Shown here: piece after piece, positions 27,529 to 35,054 of the stretch
Numbering within the stretch: the first letter of the stretch is position 1
Layout: each line of letters begins with the position of its first letter
Assembly (NCBI GenBank): GCA_964644465.1
Contig: CAZXVU010000002.1
Location: forward strand, 1-51,744
Origin: CAZXVU01 sp964644465
Lineage (GTDB): Bacteria; Chlamydiota; Chlamydiia; Chlamydiales; SM23-39
Length of the DNA: 51,744 nt
Direction: 5' to 3'
The notes under the pieces: generated by a model
Told to the model about the DNA's origin: nothing
The model's database searches: none
Seen by the model: the letters and a program-made list of their open reading frames with translations, nothing else
Translations under genes and position numbers: made by a program

Positions 27529-28347
27529 ATGAAGATTTCTGATTATAAAATTGGGTTTATTGGCTTCGGTCATATGGCCGAGGTGATCTACAAGGCAATC
27601 GATGCATCTCGGTTGATTCCTCGATCCCACATCTCCTTTCTCCGGAGAGACCCCGGGAAAATGAGAGAAGATGAGAAAAAGTATGGGATCACCTCCACCT
27701 CCCTCGAGAATTTAACCAATAAATGCGATTTGATCCTCCTCTGCGTCCGGCCGAACCAGGCAGAAGGGGTATTGAAAGACCTCAAGGAGATCGGGGTCAG
27801 CTCCAAAATGCTGGTTTCGATCCTAGCTGGGACCAAGCTCTCCTTTTTCCAAAATTATTTAGGGTCTCAAATGCAGATGTTGAGGGTCATGCCTAATTTG
27901 GCCTCGGCAGTCTGGGAAGGGATGTCTGTCTTTTCTTATGGACCGGGCGCCTCTTCCGAATTCAAAAGCTTGACCCATCTTCTGTTCTCCAGCATGGGCC
28001 AGGTCATTGAAGTGCCAGAAAATCTCATGGATATTTCCACCGGGATTGCTGGGAGCGGCCCTGGATTTGTTTTCCGCCTGATCGAGGCGATGGCTAGGGC
28101 GGGAGAGAGGCAAGGAGTGCCCTATGACAAAGCTTTAAAAATGGCGGCTCAGACTTTCTTAGGCGCTGCCAAAGTGATCTTAAAAGGCGGGATGCCGGAG
28201 ACGCTTATCCAGCAAATTACTACGCCGAATGGCACAACCGAGGCTGGATTCAAGATGATGAAAGCGACTGAAATCGAGAAGCATTTTCAGTCTGTTGTAG
28301 AAGCTTCGGCAAGAAGATCCAAAGAAATTTCAGAAGAATATTCTTAA
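27529..28347 (+). CDS. proC: Pyrroline-5-carboxylate reductase family protein
   Basis: ProC reduces pyrroline-5-carboxylate to proline with NAD(P)H. The 272-residue protein has an N-terminal Rossmann fold (IGFIGFGHMAEVIYKAI, 9-25), VRPNQAEGVL in place of the usual VKPxxxxxVL, the RVMPNLASAVWEGM segment, and the C-terminal signature region GIAGSGPGFVFRLIEAMARAG followed by TTPNGTTEAGF. All core elements are present. It overlaps the convergent Inc-like gene by four bases. It lies just after a palindromic repeat cluster. Confidence 0.88.
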   Translation: MKISDYKIGFIGFGHMAEVIYKAIDASRLIPRSHISFLRRDPGKMREDEKKYGITSTSLENLTNKCDLILLCVRPNQAEGVLKDLKEIGVSSKMLVSILAGTKLSFFQNYLGSQMQMLRVMPNLASAVWEGMSVFSYGPGASSEFKSLTHLLFSSMGQVIEVPENLMDISTGIAGSGPGFVFRLIEAMARAGERQGVPYDKALKMAAQTFLGAAKVILKGGMPETLIQQITTPNGTTEAGFKMMKATEIEKHFQSVVEASARRSKEISEEYS

Positions 28348-29018
28348 ACCAGGATTCCGGCGGCGGTCATTTTTTGGGCCATCTGCCAGCCTTTATCGAG
28401 TTCCGCTTTGGCTTTTTGCCAAGCTTCTAAATTGTCGGGATTTTCAGCCATTTTCTTTTGGACGTTTTCATTCAACACTTGATAATGCTGCTTGAAATAA
28501 GCGCCTGACTCTTGGAAATCTTCGCCCGTTTTTTTGATCGTTTGAGTGAGCCGTTCCTGAACCGTGTCCGTGCGCGTGAACAAATGATGGGCCAAGATGG
28601 GAGCGCCGGCAATAAAGACCTTGTCGGCAGCTTTTGACCCTTCTGCGTGAGGAAATCCATCTTTCAAATTCAAAGAAACCGCGTATTTATAGCAGAGATA
28701 TTGGATCGCACAAAATGTAATAAGACATCCGAGTCCCAAGAGGGGATTCACGGCAAAACCCAATGCGACCAATGCGATCAGAGTGATATGCAGGGCGACA
28801 AGCAGGACTGCTTTAATTCTCTCTTTTTTCTGATCGGGGACGTAGGTCCTTAAAGTATTCAATGCATCCACTCGTCCCTGCAATTTCTCCATGGATACAG
28901 GCGGCTCAGGATTTCCCTGAATTTTGAAGAGATTCCGCATGTCAGGGACTATTGCAGGAATTTCATCCGGCAATATTTCAAAAATCTTATTGTTGATTGC
29001 TATACGTGCGATTGTCAT
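28344..29018 (-). CDS. Inc-like protein with bilobed hydrophobic domain
   Basis: The 224-residue protein is not similar to any family I can name. Two hydrophobic helices at about 70-88 and 91-110 are separated only by a short turn (AVNPLLG). This bilobed hairpin is the hallmark used to predict chlamydial inclusion-membrane (Inc) proteins. The 65-residue N-terminus and 110-residue C-terminus are hydrophilic; the latter is helical and charged. The start is taken as ATG 29018; the longer frame opens with TTG at 29048. No Sec signal is visible, as expected for a type III substrate. Inc assignment is by architecture only. Confidence 0.6.
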   Translation of the reverse strand: MTIARIAINNKIFEILPDEIPAIVPDMRNLFKIQGNPEPPVSMEKLQGRVDALNTLRTYVPDQKKERIKAVLLVALHITLIALVALGFAVNPLLGLGCLITFCAIQYLCYKYAVSLNLKDGFPHAEGSKAADKVFIAGAPILAHHLFTRTDTVQERLTQTIKKTGEDFQESGAYFKQHYQVLNENVQKKMAENPDNLEAWQKAKAELDKGWQMAQKMTAAGILV

Positions 29019-29095
29019 AATTGATGGTATTTTATCAGCAATGGCCAATTAGGAAAATTGGTAAAAAATCCTTTAGGGGCGCTTACCATTCTCAC

Positions 29096-29124
29096 TTGAG
29101 GAAAACTTTTTTTCGGTGTAGAAA
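29096..29124 (+). promoter_or_regulatory. Candidate promoter of trxB
   Basis: TTGAGG (29096-29101) and TAGAAA (29119-29124) are spaced by 17 bases, about 40 bases before the trxB start. The -10 box is poor. A 6-bp inverted repeat CCAATT/AATTGG lies just upstream (about 29045-29061). Confidence 0.4.
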
Positions 29125-29164
29125 TGATGGAATCAAAAAAATTTCAGACCGGGGTGTTTTGCGC

Positions 29165-30115
29165 ATGGAAAAGAAGAAGCTGGCCATTATCGGATCGGGC
29201 CCCGCTGGGTATACGGCAGCGATTTATGCCGCACGAGCGAACCTGAACCCTATTCTCTATGAAGGATTTATGACAGGACCTTCAGGCGGCCAGCTAATGA
29301 CCACAACGGAAGTGGAAAATTATCCTGGATTTCCAGAAGGGATCCTAGGTCCCGAGCTGATGATTAATTTTCGCGCTCAAGCGGCCCGTTTTGGCACGAA
29401 GATTTTAACAGAAGACGTCGAATCCGTTGACCTATCTAAAAGGCCTTTTACTGTCCGTGGAACAACGACCCACGTCCATGCAGACTCGATCATCATCGCC
29501 ACTGGCGCAACTGCAAAAAGACTTGAGATCGAAGGCGCTGGCGATGGGGAATTTTGGCAGAAAGGGGTTACAGCTTGCGCCGTTTGCGATGGCGCTGCCC
29601 CTATTTTCAGAAATCGACCTTTATTTGTGATCGGCGGCGGCGATAGCGCTGTTGAAGAGGCCATTTTTTTAACGAAATATGGAAGCCGCGTTTACATCGT
29701 TCATCGCCGCGACGAGCTTCGCGCCTCCAAAATCATGGCCCAGCGCGCTTTGAAGCATCCAAAAATTGAGATCCTCTGGAACTCGGTGATTGAGAAAATC
29801 AACGGTGATCAAGTCGTGCGCAAGGTCCATCTCAAAAATCTCATCAATGGGAAAAAAGAAGAGCGCGATGCTGGCGGCGTCTTTTTTGCGATCGGCCATC
29901 AGCCCAATACAGATTTTCTCAAAGGCCAGCTTGAGATGAATGCGACTGGCTACCTCATTGTTAAACATGGATGCACACGCACCTCTTGCGAAGGTGTCTT
30001 TGCCTGCGGCGATGTTCAAGATCCAACCTATCGACAAGCTGTGACTGCTGCCGGCACTGGGTGCATGGCGGCCTTAGATGCGGAGCGATGGCTCAGTGAA
30101 ATGGAATCGGAATGA
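29165..30115 (+). CDS. trxB: Thioredoxin reductase
   Basis: TrxB reduces thioredoxin with NADPH through FAD. From ATG 29165 the protein has 316 residues, the usual size. It has the FAD-binding GSGPAGYTAAIYAARA (10-25), the redox pair C138-x-x-C141 in TACAVCDGA, NADPH-binding VIGGGDSAVEEA and the C-terminal FACGDVQDPTYRQAVTAAGTG. A longer in-frame start at 29021 adds 48 unrelated residues and is rejected. Its last bases overlap the next gene (ATGA). Reducing power may matter for the disulfide-rich chlamydial envelope cycle, which is an inference. Confidence 0.95.
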   Translation: MEKKKLAIIGSGPAGYTAAIYAARANLNPILYEGFMTGPSGGQLMTTTEVENYPGFPEGILGPELMINFRAQAARFGTKILTEDVESVDLSKRPFTVRGTTTHVHADSIIIATGATAKRLEIEGAGDGEFWQKGVTACAVCDGAAPIFRNRPLFVIGGGDSAVEEAIFLTKYGSRVYIVHRRDELRASKIMAQRALKHPKIEILWNSVIEKINGDQVVRKVHLKNLINGKKEERDAGGVFFAIGHQPNTDFLKGQLEMNATGYLIVKHGCTRTSCEGVFACGDVQDPTYRQAVTAAGTGCMAALDAERWLSEMESE

Positions 30116-30918
30116 GATATTTTCTCTTTCTTCTTCTCCTCCCTTTTTGCGCCCCAGCCCTCGAGGTTCAGCCTTGGTTTGGAGATGTTTTAGAATTCCA
30201 TTTTTTAGGAGGCTATACATATAGCCGTTTTACTTCAGTCCAAAATGCAGTACCCCAGATTACCTCTCCTTTCAATTCCCATGTCATCTATACCGGTTTG
30301 GATTTTTCTCCGACTCCTGAATGGAGTGTCGATATGGATATGCAATTTGCAGCGACAACCAAAGAGCCGTTCAATTTCCGAACAGTTGCGATCCAAGCCC
30401 GCTATTTATGGCTAGATGATATCGTCGGCGATCCAGTGAGTTTTGCAACGGGCGCGAGCATCCGCACCACGACCACCAGAAGCTTAAAAGACATCAGTTG
30501 CCCCTATCATGGGAATGTAGATTTTGAGCTCGATTTCTCCATTGGAAAAGAATTCGACGCATCCGATTGTTGGCGATTCCGCACCTGGGGATATGGCGCA
30601 GTCGGCCATGCCAATCGAGGTTCACCTTGGGTTCGAGGTATCGTTGCCATCGAAACGAATATTGACGACGTCCATAAATTTGCTCTTTATGCAGACGGCA
30701 TTAACGGATATGGGCGCCATACACGCATTGATCCCAACCATTTCTTTGGATATGCCCGCGTGCGCGAAAAAGCAATCGATCTCGGCATCCGCTACGGCTA
30801 TCGGATGGGCGTTTGGGGCACTCTCCGCCTTGGCTACGAGCGCCGCGTACTCGCCAAGTCCTGCCCCGCCAAAGTCAACAGCTTCATAGTGTCTTACTTG
30901 CTACCATTCTGTTTTTAG
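30112..30918 (+). CDS. Probable small outer-membrane beta-barrel protein
   Basis: The 268-residue protein starts with a signal peptide (MRYFLFLLLLPFCAPALE). It continues with alternating polar/aromatic strands (for example FHFLGGYTYSRF, WSVDMDMQFAAT, IDLGIRYGYRMG) and ends in VSYLLPFCF with terminal Phe, the pattern of an outer-membrane barrel. I know no closer family. It overlaps trxB by four bases and is probably cotranscribed with it. The 3' end runs up to the palindromic element at 30937. Confidence 0.65.
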   Translation: MRYFLFLLLLPFCAPALEVQPWFGDVLEFHFLGGYTYSRFTSVQNAVPQITSPFNSHVIYTGLDFSPTPEWSVDMDMQFAATTKEPFNFRTVAIQARYLWLDDIVGDPVSFATGASIRTTTTRSLKDISCPYHGNVDFELDFSIGKEFDASDCWRFRTWGYGAVGHANRGSPWVRGIVAIETNIDDVHKFALYADGINGYGRHTRIDPNHFFGYARVREKAIDLGIRYGYRMGVWGTLRLGYERRVLAKSCPAKVNSFIVSYLLPFCF

Positions 30919-30936
30919 AAAAAAAAGAAAAATAAT

Positions 30937-31203
30937 ACAGACAGTCGGGCTGCTTCGCTCTCGCTCCGCCCCCGCTGCCCCGGTGGCTGGATTGCGGCTT
31001 CGATGAACGCAGAACTTCGTTCTGCTATCGCGCCTACGGCTACGCTACCTAGAGGTATGCTCCGCCGTTTTCTACGGCGCGATTCCTCCTTGCCGGAACC
31101 AGCCGCGGGCTGCATGCGCGTTCCCAACTTCGTTGGGTCCCTTACGCGATGCAGGGATAGCCCTTCGGGCGTAGGAAAACTTTTTTAAAAGGCCCGACTG
31201 TCT
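30937..31203. repeat. MITE-like element with 12-bp terminal inverted repeats
   Basis: AGACAGTCGGGC (30939-30950) is exactly inverted as GCCCGACTGTCT (31192-31203), with A/T-rich flanks that remain partly complementary. The inside holds hairpins with CTTCG loops: GCAGAA/TTCTGC (31009-31025) and CCCAA/TTGGG (31123-31137), the latter enclosed by CTGCAT.GCGCGT/ACGCG.ATGCAG. GCCC-TTC-GGGC (31160-31170) follows. It has no coding capacity and lies between two convergent genes, so it may also act as a two-way terminator. I could not find a clear target duplication. Confidence 0.65.
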
Positions 31204-31235
31204 ATATTCAAATTACTTTTTTTTCTTATTTTTCT

Positions 31236-31601
31236 TTAACACCATAATGCTACGGCGGTGGCGTGAGTGGAGGAGTGGCTGATGGAGACGAGTATGTTAG
31301 GTTGGTTAAAGCGGCGTTTGAGGGTGTCTGTAATGGAAACAATGGGCTTGCCAAGTTCATCGTTGAGAATTTCTATGTCGTGCCAGGAAACTTGAGCCCC
31401 AAAGCCCGTTCCAAGAGCTTTCACAATAGCTTCTTTGGCAGCAAAACGCCCGGCAAAATGGGGCACCGGATCTTTGAATTTGTAGCAATAATCTTGTTCG
31501 CGCTGGGTGAAAAGGCGGTTGAGAAAATGAAGTCCGTGCCGGTCGATGCTTTGACGCATCCGGTCTATTTCGATGATATCGTTCCCAAGACCTTGAACCA
31601 T
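31236..31601 (-). CDS. acpS: Holo-[acyl-carrier-protein] synthase
   Basis: AcpS transfers phosphopantetheine from CoA to the Ser of ACP. From ATG 31601 the protein has 121 residues, as expected. GLGNDIIEIDRM carries the Mg-binding Asp, and FAAKEAIVKALGTG carries the conserved Glu/Lys. ISHSSTHATAVAL is the conserved end. An alternative ATG at 31619 directly follows AGGAG and would overlap the upstream gene. The target is AcpP encoded at 22070-22309. It follows the PIN-TRAM gene by four bases. Confidence 0.93.
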   Translation of the reverse strand: MVQGLGNDIIEIDRMRQSIDRHGLHFLNRLFTQREQDYCYKFKDPVPHFAGRFAAKEAIVKALGTGFGAQVSWHDIEILNDELGKPIVSITDTLKRRFNQPNILVSISHSSTHATAVALWC

Positions 31602-31605
31602 GTTG

Positions 31606-32679
31606 CTACTGTTCTTCATGCTCCTCATGATAGGTGTGGAATTCCCCTTCTTCATCCATCGCATTGCAGAAAATCATTCGGCCTGAAGTCGTGTGTTTGA
31701 CCGATAGAACCTGGGCTTCAATGATCTCGCCAATATATTGCCCTCCGCCATTCACGACAACCATAGTGCCATCATCGAGATATCCAACTCCCTGGCGCGG
31801 CTCTTTGCCATAGCGCTGGATCTTAATCTTGATATGTTCGCCCGCTTGCATCAGAGGTTTGAGAGCATTGGAAAGAGCGTGGAGATTGATGACGCGGACC
31901 CCTTCGACAGCAGCCATTTGGACGCGGCTGATATCGGCCGAAAGAATATTAGCATCGATCAGACGGGCTAAGCGGATCATCTTGCTCATGTGATCTTTGA
32001 CTTCAGGAAAATCGGTGTCGTTATAGCGCATGTCGAGATCGGGGAGCGCTTCTAGTTTTTTAACGACTTCCAAACATCGTTTGGCTTTAGATTTTGTCGC
32101 TTCATCGGATGCTTCTGCTTGCGCATAGAGATCTTTCATCATAAAGCGGGGAAGGACAAGGTGATGATCTACAATTCCCGAAGCGGCTAAATCGATGATG
32201 CGGGCGTCAGATAAGACGGAACTGTCTACGAGAAGGTCTTTTTTCTTGTGGGCTGTCGGAGTGAACTTGACGAAGGGGATGCTCACATAAAGCTCATCGG
32301 AAGCGCGCAAGGTCATCAAAGTTCCTAAATAGATGCCGAATAAGAAAAGGGCGATCTCGATGATTTCCAGCGATTGTGGTTTGAGGTGGATCGATGCGGA
32401 ACTGATGTCAAGGACAGCCGAGAGGATTAAAACGAGCGCTTGACCCATCAAATAGCCAACAAAAAGGCCGATGATCGCTATGTTGAATGAGCGGAGATTG
32501 AATCGTTTAAATAATAGGTCAAAACCGACCAGAGCGAGTCCAAATATGACTCCAAGCCCAACTCCATACACGAGATTCATTGTGGTGTAGCCTTGAGGAC
32601 CAGAAATCATATACGTGGTCATAAAAAAGATGCTCAAGATCATGAAAAAGATGCGAGTGAAGGCAAGGGATACATTCAT
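31606..32679 (-). CDS. PIN/TRAM-domain membrane protein (YacL-like)
   Basis: The 357-residue protein has four N-terminal membrane helices (about 5-130), then a PIN nuclease-like domain. The PIN domain starts with KDLLVDSSVLSDARIIDL and includes a later acidic ADANILSADISRV-like segment. A C-terminal TRAM domain (GEHIKIKIQRYGKEPRQGVGYLDDGTMVVV...) completes it. This is the YacL architecture of Gram-positives and Chlamydiae: a membrane-anchored putative ribonuclease. The acidic cluster of PIN nucleases appears at least partly present. It is the upstream partner of acpS. Confidence 0.8.
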   Translation of the reverse strand: MNVSLAFTRIFFMILSIFFMTTYMISGPQGYTTMNLVYGVGLGVIFGLALVGFDLLFKRFNLRSFNIAIIGLFVGYLMGQALVLILSAVLDISSASIHLKPQSLEIIEIALFLFGIYLGTLMTLRASDELYVSIPFVKFTPTAHKKKDLLVDSSVLSDARIIDLAASGIVDHHLVLPRFMMKDLYAQAEASDEATKSKAKRCLEVVKKLEALPDLDMRYNDTDFPEVKDHMSKMIRLARLIDANILSADISRVQMAAVEGVRVINLHALSNALKPLMQAGEHIKIKIQRYGKEPRQGVGYLDDGTMVVVNGGGQYIGEIIEAQVLSVKHTTSGRMIFCNAMDEEGEFHTYHEEHEEQ

Positions 32680-32806
32680 AGGGACACCTAATATTAAATA
32701 AGATGCGCATTGTATTAGCAGGGCCGATTTTTGTCATCAAAGTTAAAAATTTTTTTAAGACTGTCTAGGCTTGGCGCAAACAAATCTTTATGCTAATCTG
32801 GTTTTT

Positions 32807-33274
32807 ATGAAACACCGCACTTGGATTGCATTCTCAGGATTTCTTTGGTTCGCCATAGGAGTTTCTCTTCTTTATAAGGGGCTTCATTTTATTTCACAGG
32901 GGACTTTTGAAACAAATACCCTTTCTTTCCGGATGCAAGGGATTTTTGGAAGTCAGCAGCAGGCAAGTACCGTTTTGATTGCGGCAGGGCTGATTATTGG
33001 ATATCTGAAAGCCAAGTTTGTCTTGTCCAAGACTGTCCAGCGAGTGGTAACCCGCATTGCATCATTGCCATTACCTATTCGATTCAAAGATGCCTATAGC
33101 CCTTCATATTGGATCCTGATCCTTTGTATGGTTGCTATTGGATTGAGCTTCCGTTTCTTGCCCATTCCGCTCGATCTTCGAGGGGCTGTCGATGTCGCTA
33201 TTGGATCTGCTCTTGTGAATGGCGCCATGCTCTATTTCCGTGCAGCTAGAAGTCTCCAAGTCTCTCATTTATGA
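32807..33274 (+). CDS. Conserved-type small integral membrane protein
   Basis: The 155-residue protein has about four hydrophobic helices (about 8-24, 50-70, 101-117, 126-145) joined by basic loops (KAKFVLSKTVQRVVTR). I do not recognise the family. ATG 32807 is preferred to a TTG at 32771. Its last ten bases overlap the end of rlmH on the other strand. Confidence 0.6.
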   Translation: MKHRTWIAFSGFLWFAIGVSLLYKGLHFISQGTFETNTLSFRMQGIFGSQQQASTVLIAAGLIIGYLKAKFVLSKTVQRVVTRIASLPLPIRFKDAYSPSYWILILCMVAIGLSFRFLPIPLDLRGAVDVAIGSALVNGAMLYFRAARSLQVSHL

Positions 33275-33684
33275 TAGCCGCTCCCTTTTTCGATTTCTAA
33301 AGCTCGGTAGAGCTGTTCAGCGAGGATCAATCTTACGATCTGATGCGTGAAGGTGAGGGGAGAGAGGCTCCAATTCCATTGGCACTTGATTTCTGCAGGG
33401 ATGCCTTCGGCTCCTCCAATAATAAATTGAAGGCGGGACCCTTTTTCTCGAAAAAGATTTTGGAGTTTTTGGCTCAATTTTTCACTATCGAGAAGAGCTC
33501 CCTTCGGATCGAGTGCGATGAGAAAAGGCTCAGCTTTCGACCAATCGATGAGCTGTGCATTGTTTTTCGCGATCATCCATTCGATTTGAAGTGTTCCCTG
33601 AAGTCGTTTTTCATATTCGGCCAGAGCTTCTGCCAACCAAGGCTCTTTGCATCGACCTATTGTTAAAACTTTGACTTTAAACAT
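33265..33684 (-). CDS. rlmH: 23S rRNA (pseudouridine1915-N3)-methyltransferase RlmH
   Basis: The 139-residue protein is a small SPOUT methyltransferase that acts on helix 69 of 23S rRNA. It opens with KVKVLTIGRCKEPWL and has the SAM-binding FIIGGAEGIP. It ends with LAEQLYRALEIEKGSGYHK, where most homologues have GxPYHR. The Pro-to-Gly change in this C-terminal motif is a small oddity. Confidence 0.92.
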   Translation of the reverse strand: MFKVKVLTIGRCKEPWLAEALAEYEKRLQGTLQIEWMIAKNNAQLIDWSKAEPFLIALDPKGALLDSEKLSQKLQNLFREKGSRLQFIIGGAEGIPAEIKCQWNWSLSPLTFTHQIVRLILAEQLYRALEIEKGSGYHK

Positions 33685-33710
33685 TATTCTTCCTAAAACT
33701 ACTATTATTT

Positions 33711-34574
33711 ATGATAGAGCTGGCCTGGATTTATTGGGACCCAAAACCTGAACTATTCATTCTCCCGGGAGTGAATTGGCCCATCCTTTGGTATGGGGTC
33801 TTTTTCGCTTTAGGTTTCGCCCTCGGATTTCCGATCTTCGTGAGTATTCTCGTCCGCTATTTCTCCAACCATCCCGGCTTCGAAAGATTAGATCATTCCG
33901 CTCTTAAGAAAAAAGCGCTTCAACTGACAGACAGACTTACCTTTTATATAGTTTTAGGGACTGTTTTAGGCGCTCGGCTGGGTCATTTCCTTTTTTACGA
34001 GGCGCCCTCCGATTATTTCAGCAATCCCATGCAAATTTTTTATGTCTGGAATGGGGGATTGGCAAGCCACGGAGGCGTTGTTGGAATCATTCTTGCAGTG
34101 ATGCTTTTTAGCTATCGGAACAGAGCTTCTGGCGAAGGGCTCACTTGGATTCGGATTCTCGATTTTCTTTCTGTGCCTGCAGCTTTAGGAGCCTCATTCA
34201 TTCGCCTCGGAAACTTCTTCAACCAGGAAGTTTTAGGAACTCCCACTAATTTGCCGTGGGCTTTCGTTTTTGGGCACCCAGCCGACAGGAGCTTGCCGAT
34301 TCCCAGACACCCAGTGCAGCTTTATGAATGTCTTTTCTATCTGGCTGTTTTTTTTCTTCTCTTTGCTTTGAGCTATCGCGTTTCTTTTCTCATGGCGCGA
34401 GGAAAGTTGGTCGGCCTTCTTCTTATTTTAATTTTTGGATTCCGTTTTTTTATCGAATTTATCAAAACAGAACAGAGCCAACTTCTCTCCGTTTCCTCCT
34501 CTCTCACAATGGGACAGTATTTAAGCATTCCCCTGGTTTTGGCCGGCTTCTTATTCTATTTTTGGAAACGGTAA
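33711..34574 (+). CDS. lgt: Prolipoprotein diacylglyceryl transferase
   Basis: Lgt adds diacylglycerol to the lipobox Cys of lipoproteins in the inner membrane. The 287-residue polytopic protein has WPILWYGVFFALGF, the Lgt signature GGLASHGGVVGIIL with its essential His-Gly, and RLGNFFNQEVLG followed by HPVQLYECLFYL. An in-window substrate may be the tiny lipoprotein at 44635-44781. The stop lies two bases before the riboswitch promoter. Confidence 0.95.
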   Translation: MIELAWIYWDPKPELFILPGVNWPILWYGVFFALGFALGFPIFVSILVRYFSNHPGFERLDHSALKKKALQLTDRLTFYIVLGTVLGARLGHFLFYEAPSDYFSNPMQIFYVWNGGLASHGGVVGIILAVMLFSYRNRASGEGLTWIRILDFLSVPAALGASFIRLGNFFNQEVLGTPTNLPWAFVFGHPADRSLPIPRHPVQLYECLFYLAVFFLLFALSYRVSFLMARGKLVGLLLILIFGFRFFIEFIKTEQSQLLSVSSSLTMGQYLSIPLVLAGFLFYFWKR

Positions 34575-34576
34575 AG

Positions 34577-34605
34577 TTGCATTTTTCTCCAGGCGAGTCT
34601 AATAT
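34577..34605 (+). promoter_or_regulatory. Promoter of the TPP-riboswitch transcript
   Basis: TTGCAT (34577-34582) and TAATAT (34600-34605) are spaced by exactly 17 bases. Transcription would start at about 34611, the first base of the aptamer. This makes the riboswitch an independent transcript, not a read-through from lgt. Confidence 0.65.
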
Positions 34606-34610
34606 CATGG

Positions 34611-34712
34611 GCGTTCACCAGGGGTGCCTAAGAATTTAGGCTGAAACTGCACGAGTGTCGTGCAAAACCCTCACTACCTGATCTAGGTCATACTAGCGTA
34701 GGGAGCGTGGTC
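34611..34712 (+). promoter_or_regulatory. TPP (thiamine pyrophosphate) riboswitch aptamer
   Basis: The THI-box elements occur in order. CCAGGGGTGCC (34618-34628) comes first. The P3 arm GCCTAA/TTAGGC is followed by CTGAAA in place of CTGAGA. A variable stem TGCACGA/TCGTGCA has a GTG loop. Then come AAACCC, ACCTGATCTAG, an L5-type loop GTCATA, and CTAGCGTAGGGAG (34692-34704). ACCA (34617-34620) and TGGT (34708-34711) can close P1. The known consensus is GGGGTGC...GGCTGAGA...ACCC...ACCTGATCTGGATAATGCCAGCGTAGGGA, and the match is unmistakable. It would fold the leader in response to thiamine pyrophosphate. Confidence 0.92.
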
Positions 34713-34723
34713 AATCTGTTCTT

Positions 34724-34760
34724 TTTTCTCTTTCTGGTGAACAAACAGAAATGGAGAAAA
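34724..34760 (+). promoter_or_regulatory. Shine-Dalgarno-sequestering hairpin (expression platform)
   Basis: TTTTCTC-TTTCT (34724-34735) is complementary to AGAAA-tg-GAGAAAA (34747-34760) with a two-base bulge, and it covers the GGAG (34753-34756) of the next gene. No intrinsic terminator follows the aptamer, so control is probably at translation start. TGTTC just upstream can also pair with GAACA inside the loop, a possible alternative fold. Confidence 0.55.
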
Positions 34761-34762
34761 TT

Positions 34763-35008
34763 ATGTCTGCAGTTAATAATTCATCAAATCATTCTAAACC
34801 ACCTGAAAAGCCACCGGAAAAAGGTTGCTTAGATAGATTCATAGATGCCTATGGTCGAGCGTATAACAATGGAAGGCCTTCGGAAGTTTGCAAAATTTCT
34901 CTTCCAGATAAGTGCAAACATCCTGATGCTTTTAAGACAGAAGAATGCCAAAAAATTTACAAACAGTGCGTCGAATTCTGGGTACGCTTTGATCGTTGGC
35001 CTGGATAA
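34763..35008 (+). CDS. Small Cys-containing protein under the TPP riboswitch
   Basis: The 81-residue protein is of unknown family. ATG 34763 is chosen because GGAG lies six bases upstream; the ATG at 34751 contains that sequence and lacks its own. The N-terminus is Lys/Pro-rich (KPPEKPPEKG). The rest has five Cys, one in EKGC and four spaced C-x8-C-x10-C-x6-C, and ends with an aromatic segment (FWVRFDRWPG). There is no signal peptide or membrane helix. It resembles none of the known thiamine biosynthesis, salvage or transport proteins. It is followed after ten bases by a terminator-like hairpin. Confidence 0.6.
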   Translation: MSAVNNSSNHSKPPEKPPEKGCLDRFIDAYGRAYNNGRPSEVCKISLPDKCKHPDAFKTEECQKIYKQCVEFWVRFDRWPG

Positions 35009-35017
35009 TAACTACAG

Positions 35018-35040
35018 GGGATGGTGTAAGCATCCCTTTT
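35018..35040 (+). terminator. Terminator or attenuator between the small ORF and the Nudix-GNAT gene
   Basis: GGGATG (35018-35023) and CATCCC (35031-35036) form a 6-bp stem with a 7-base loop followed by TTTT. The short T-run and the closeness of the next ATG (35055) suggest partial read-through. Confidence 0.55.
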
Positions 35041-35054
35041 AATGAAGGAATAAG

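Noticed and set aside
29021..29164. Longer N-terminus for thioredoxin reductase
   Set aside because: The 48 added residues have no family similarity and cover the candidate promoter.
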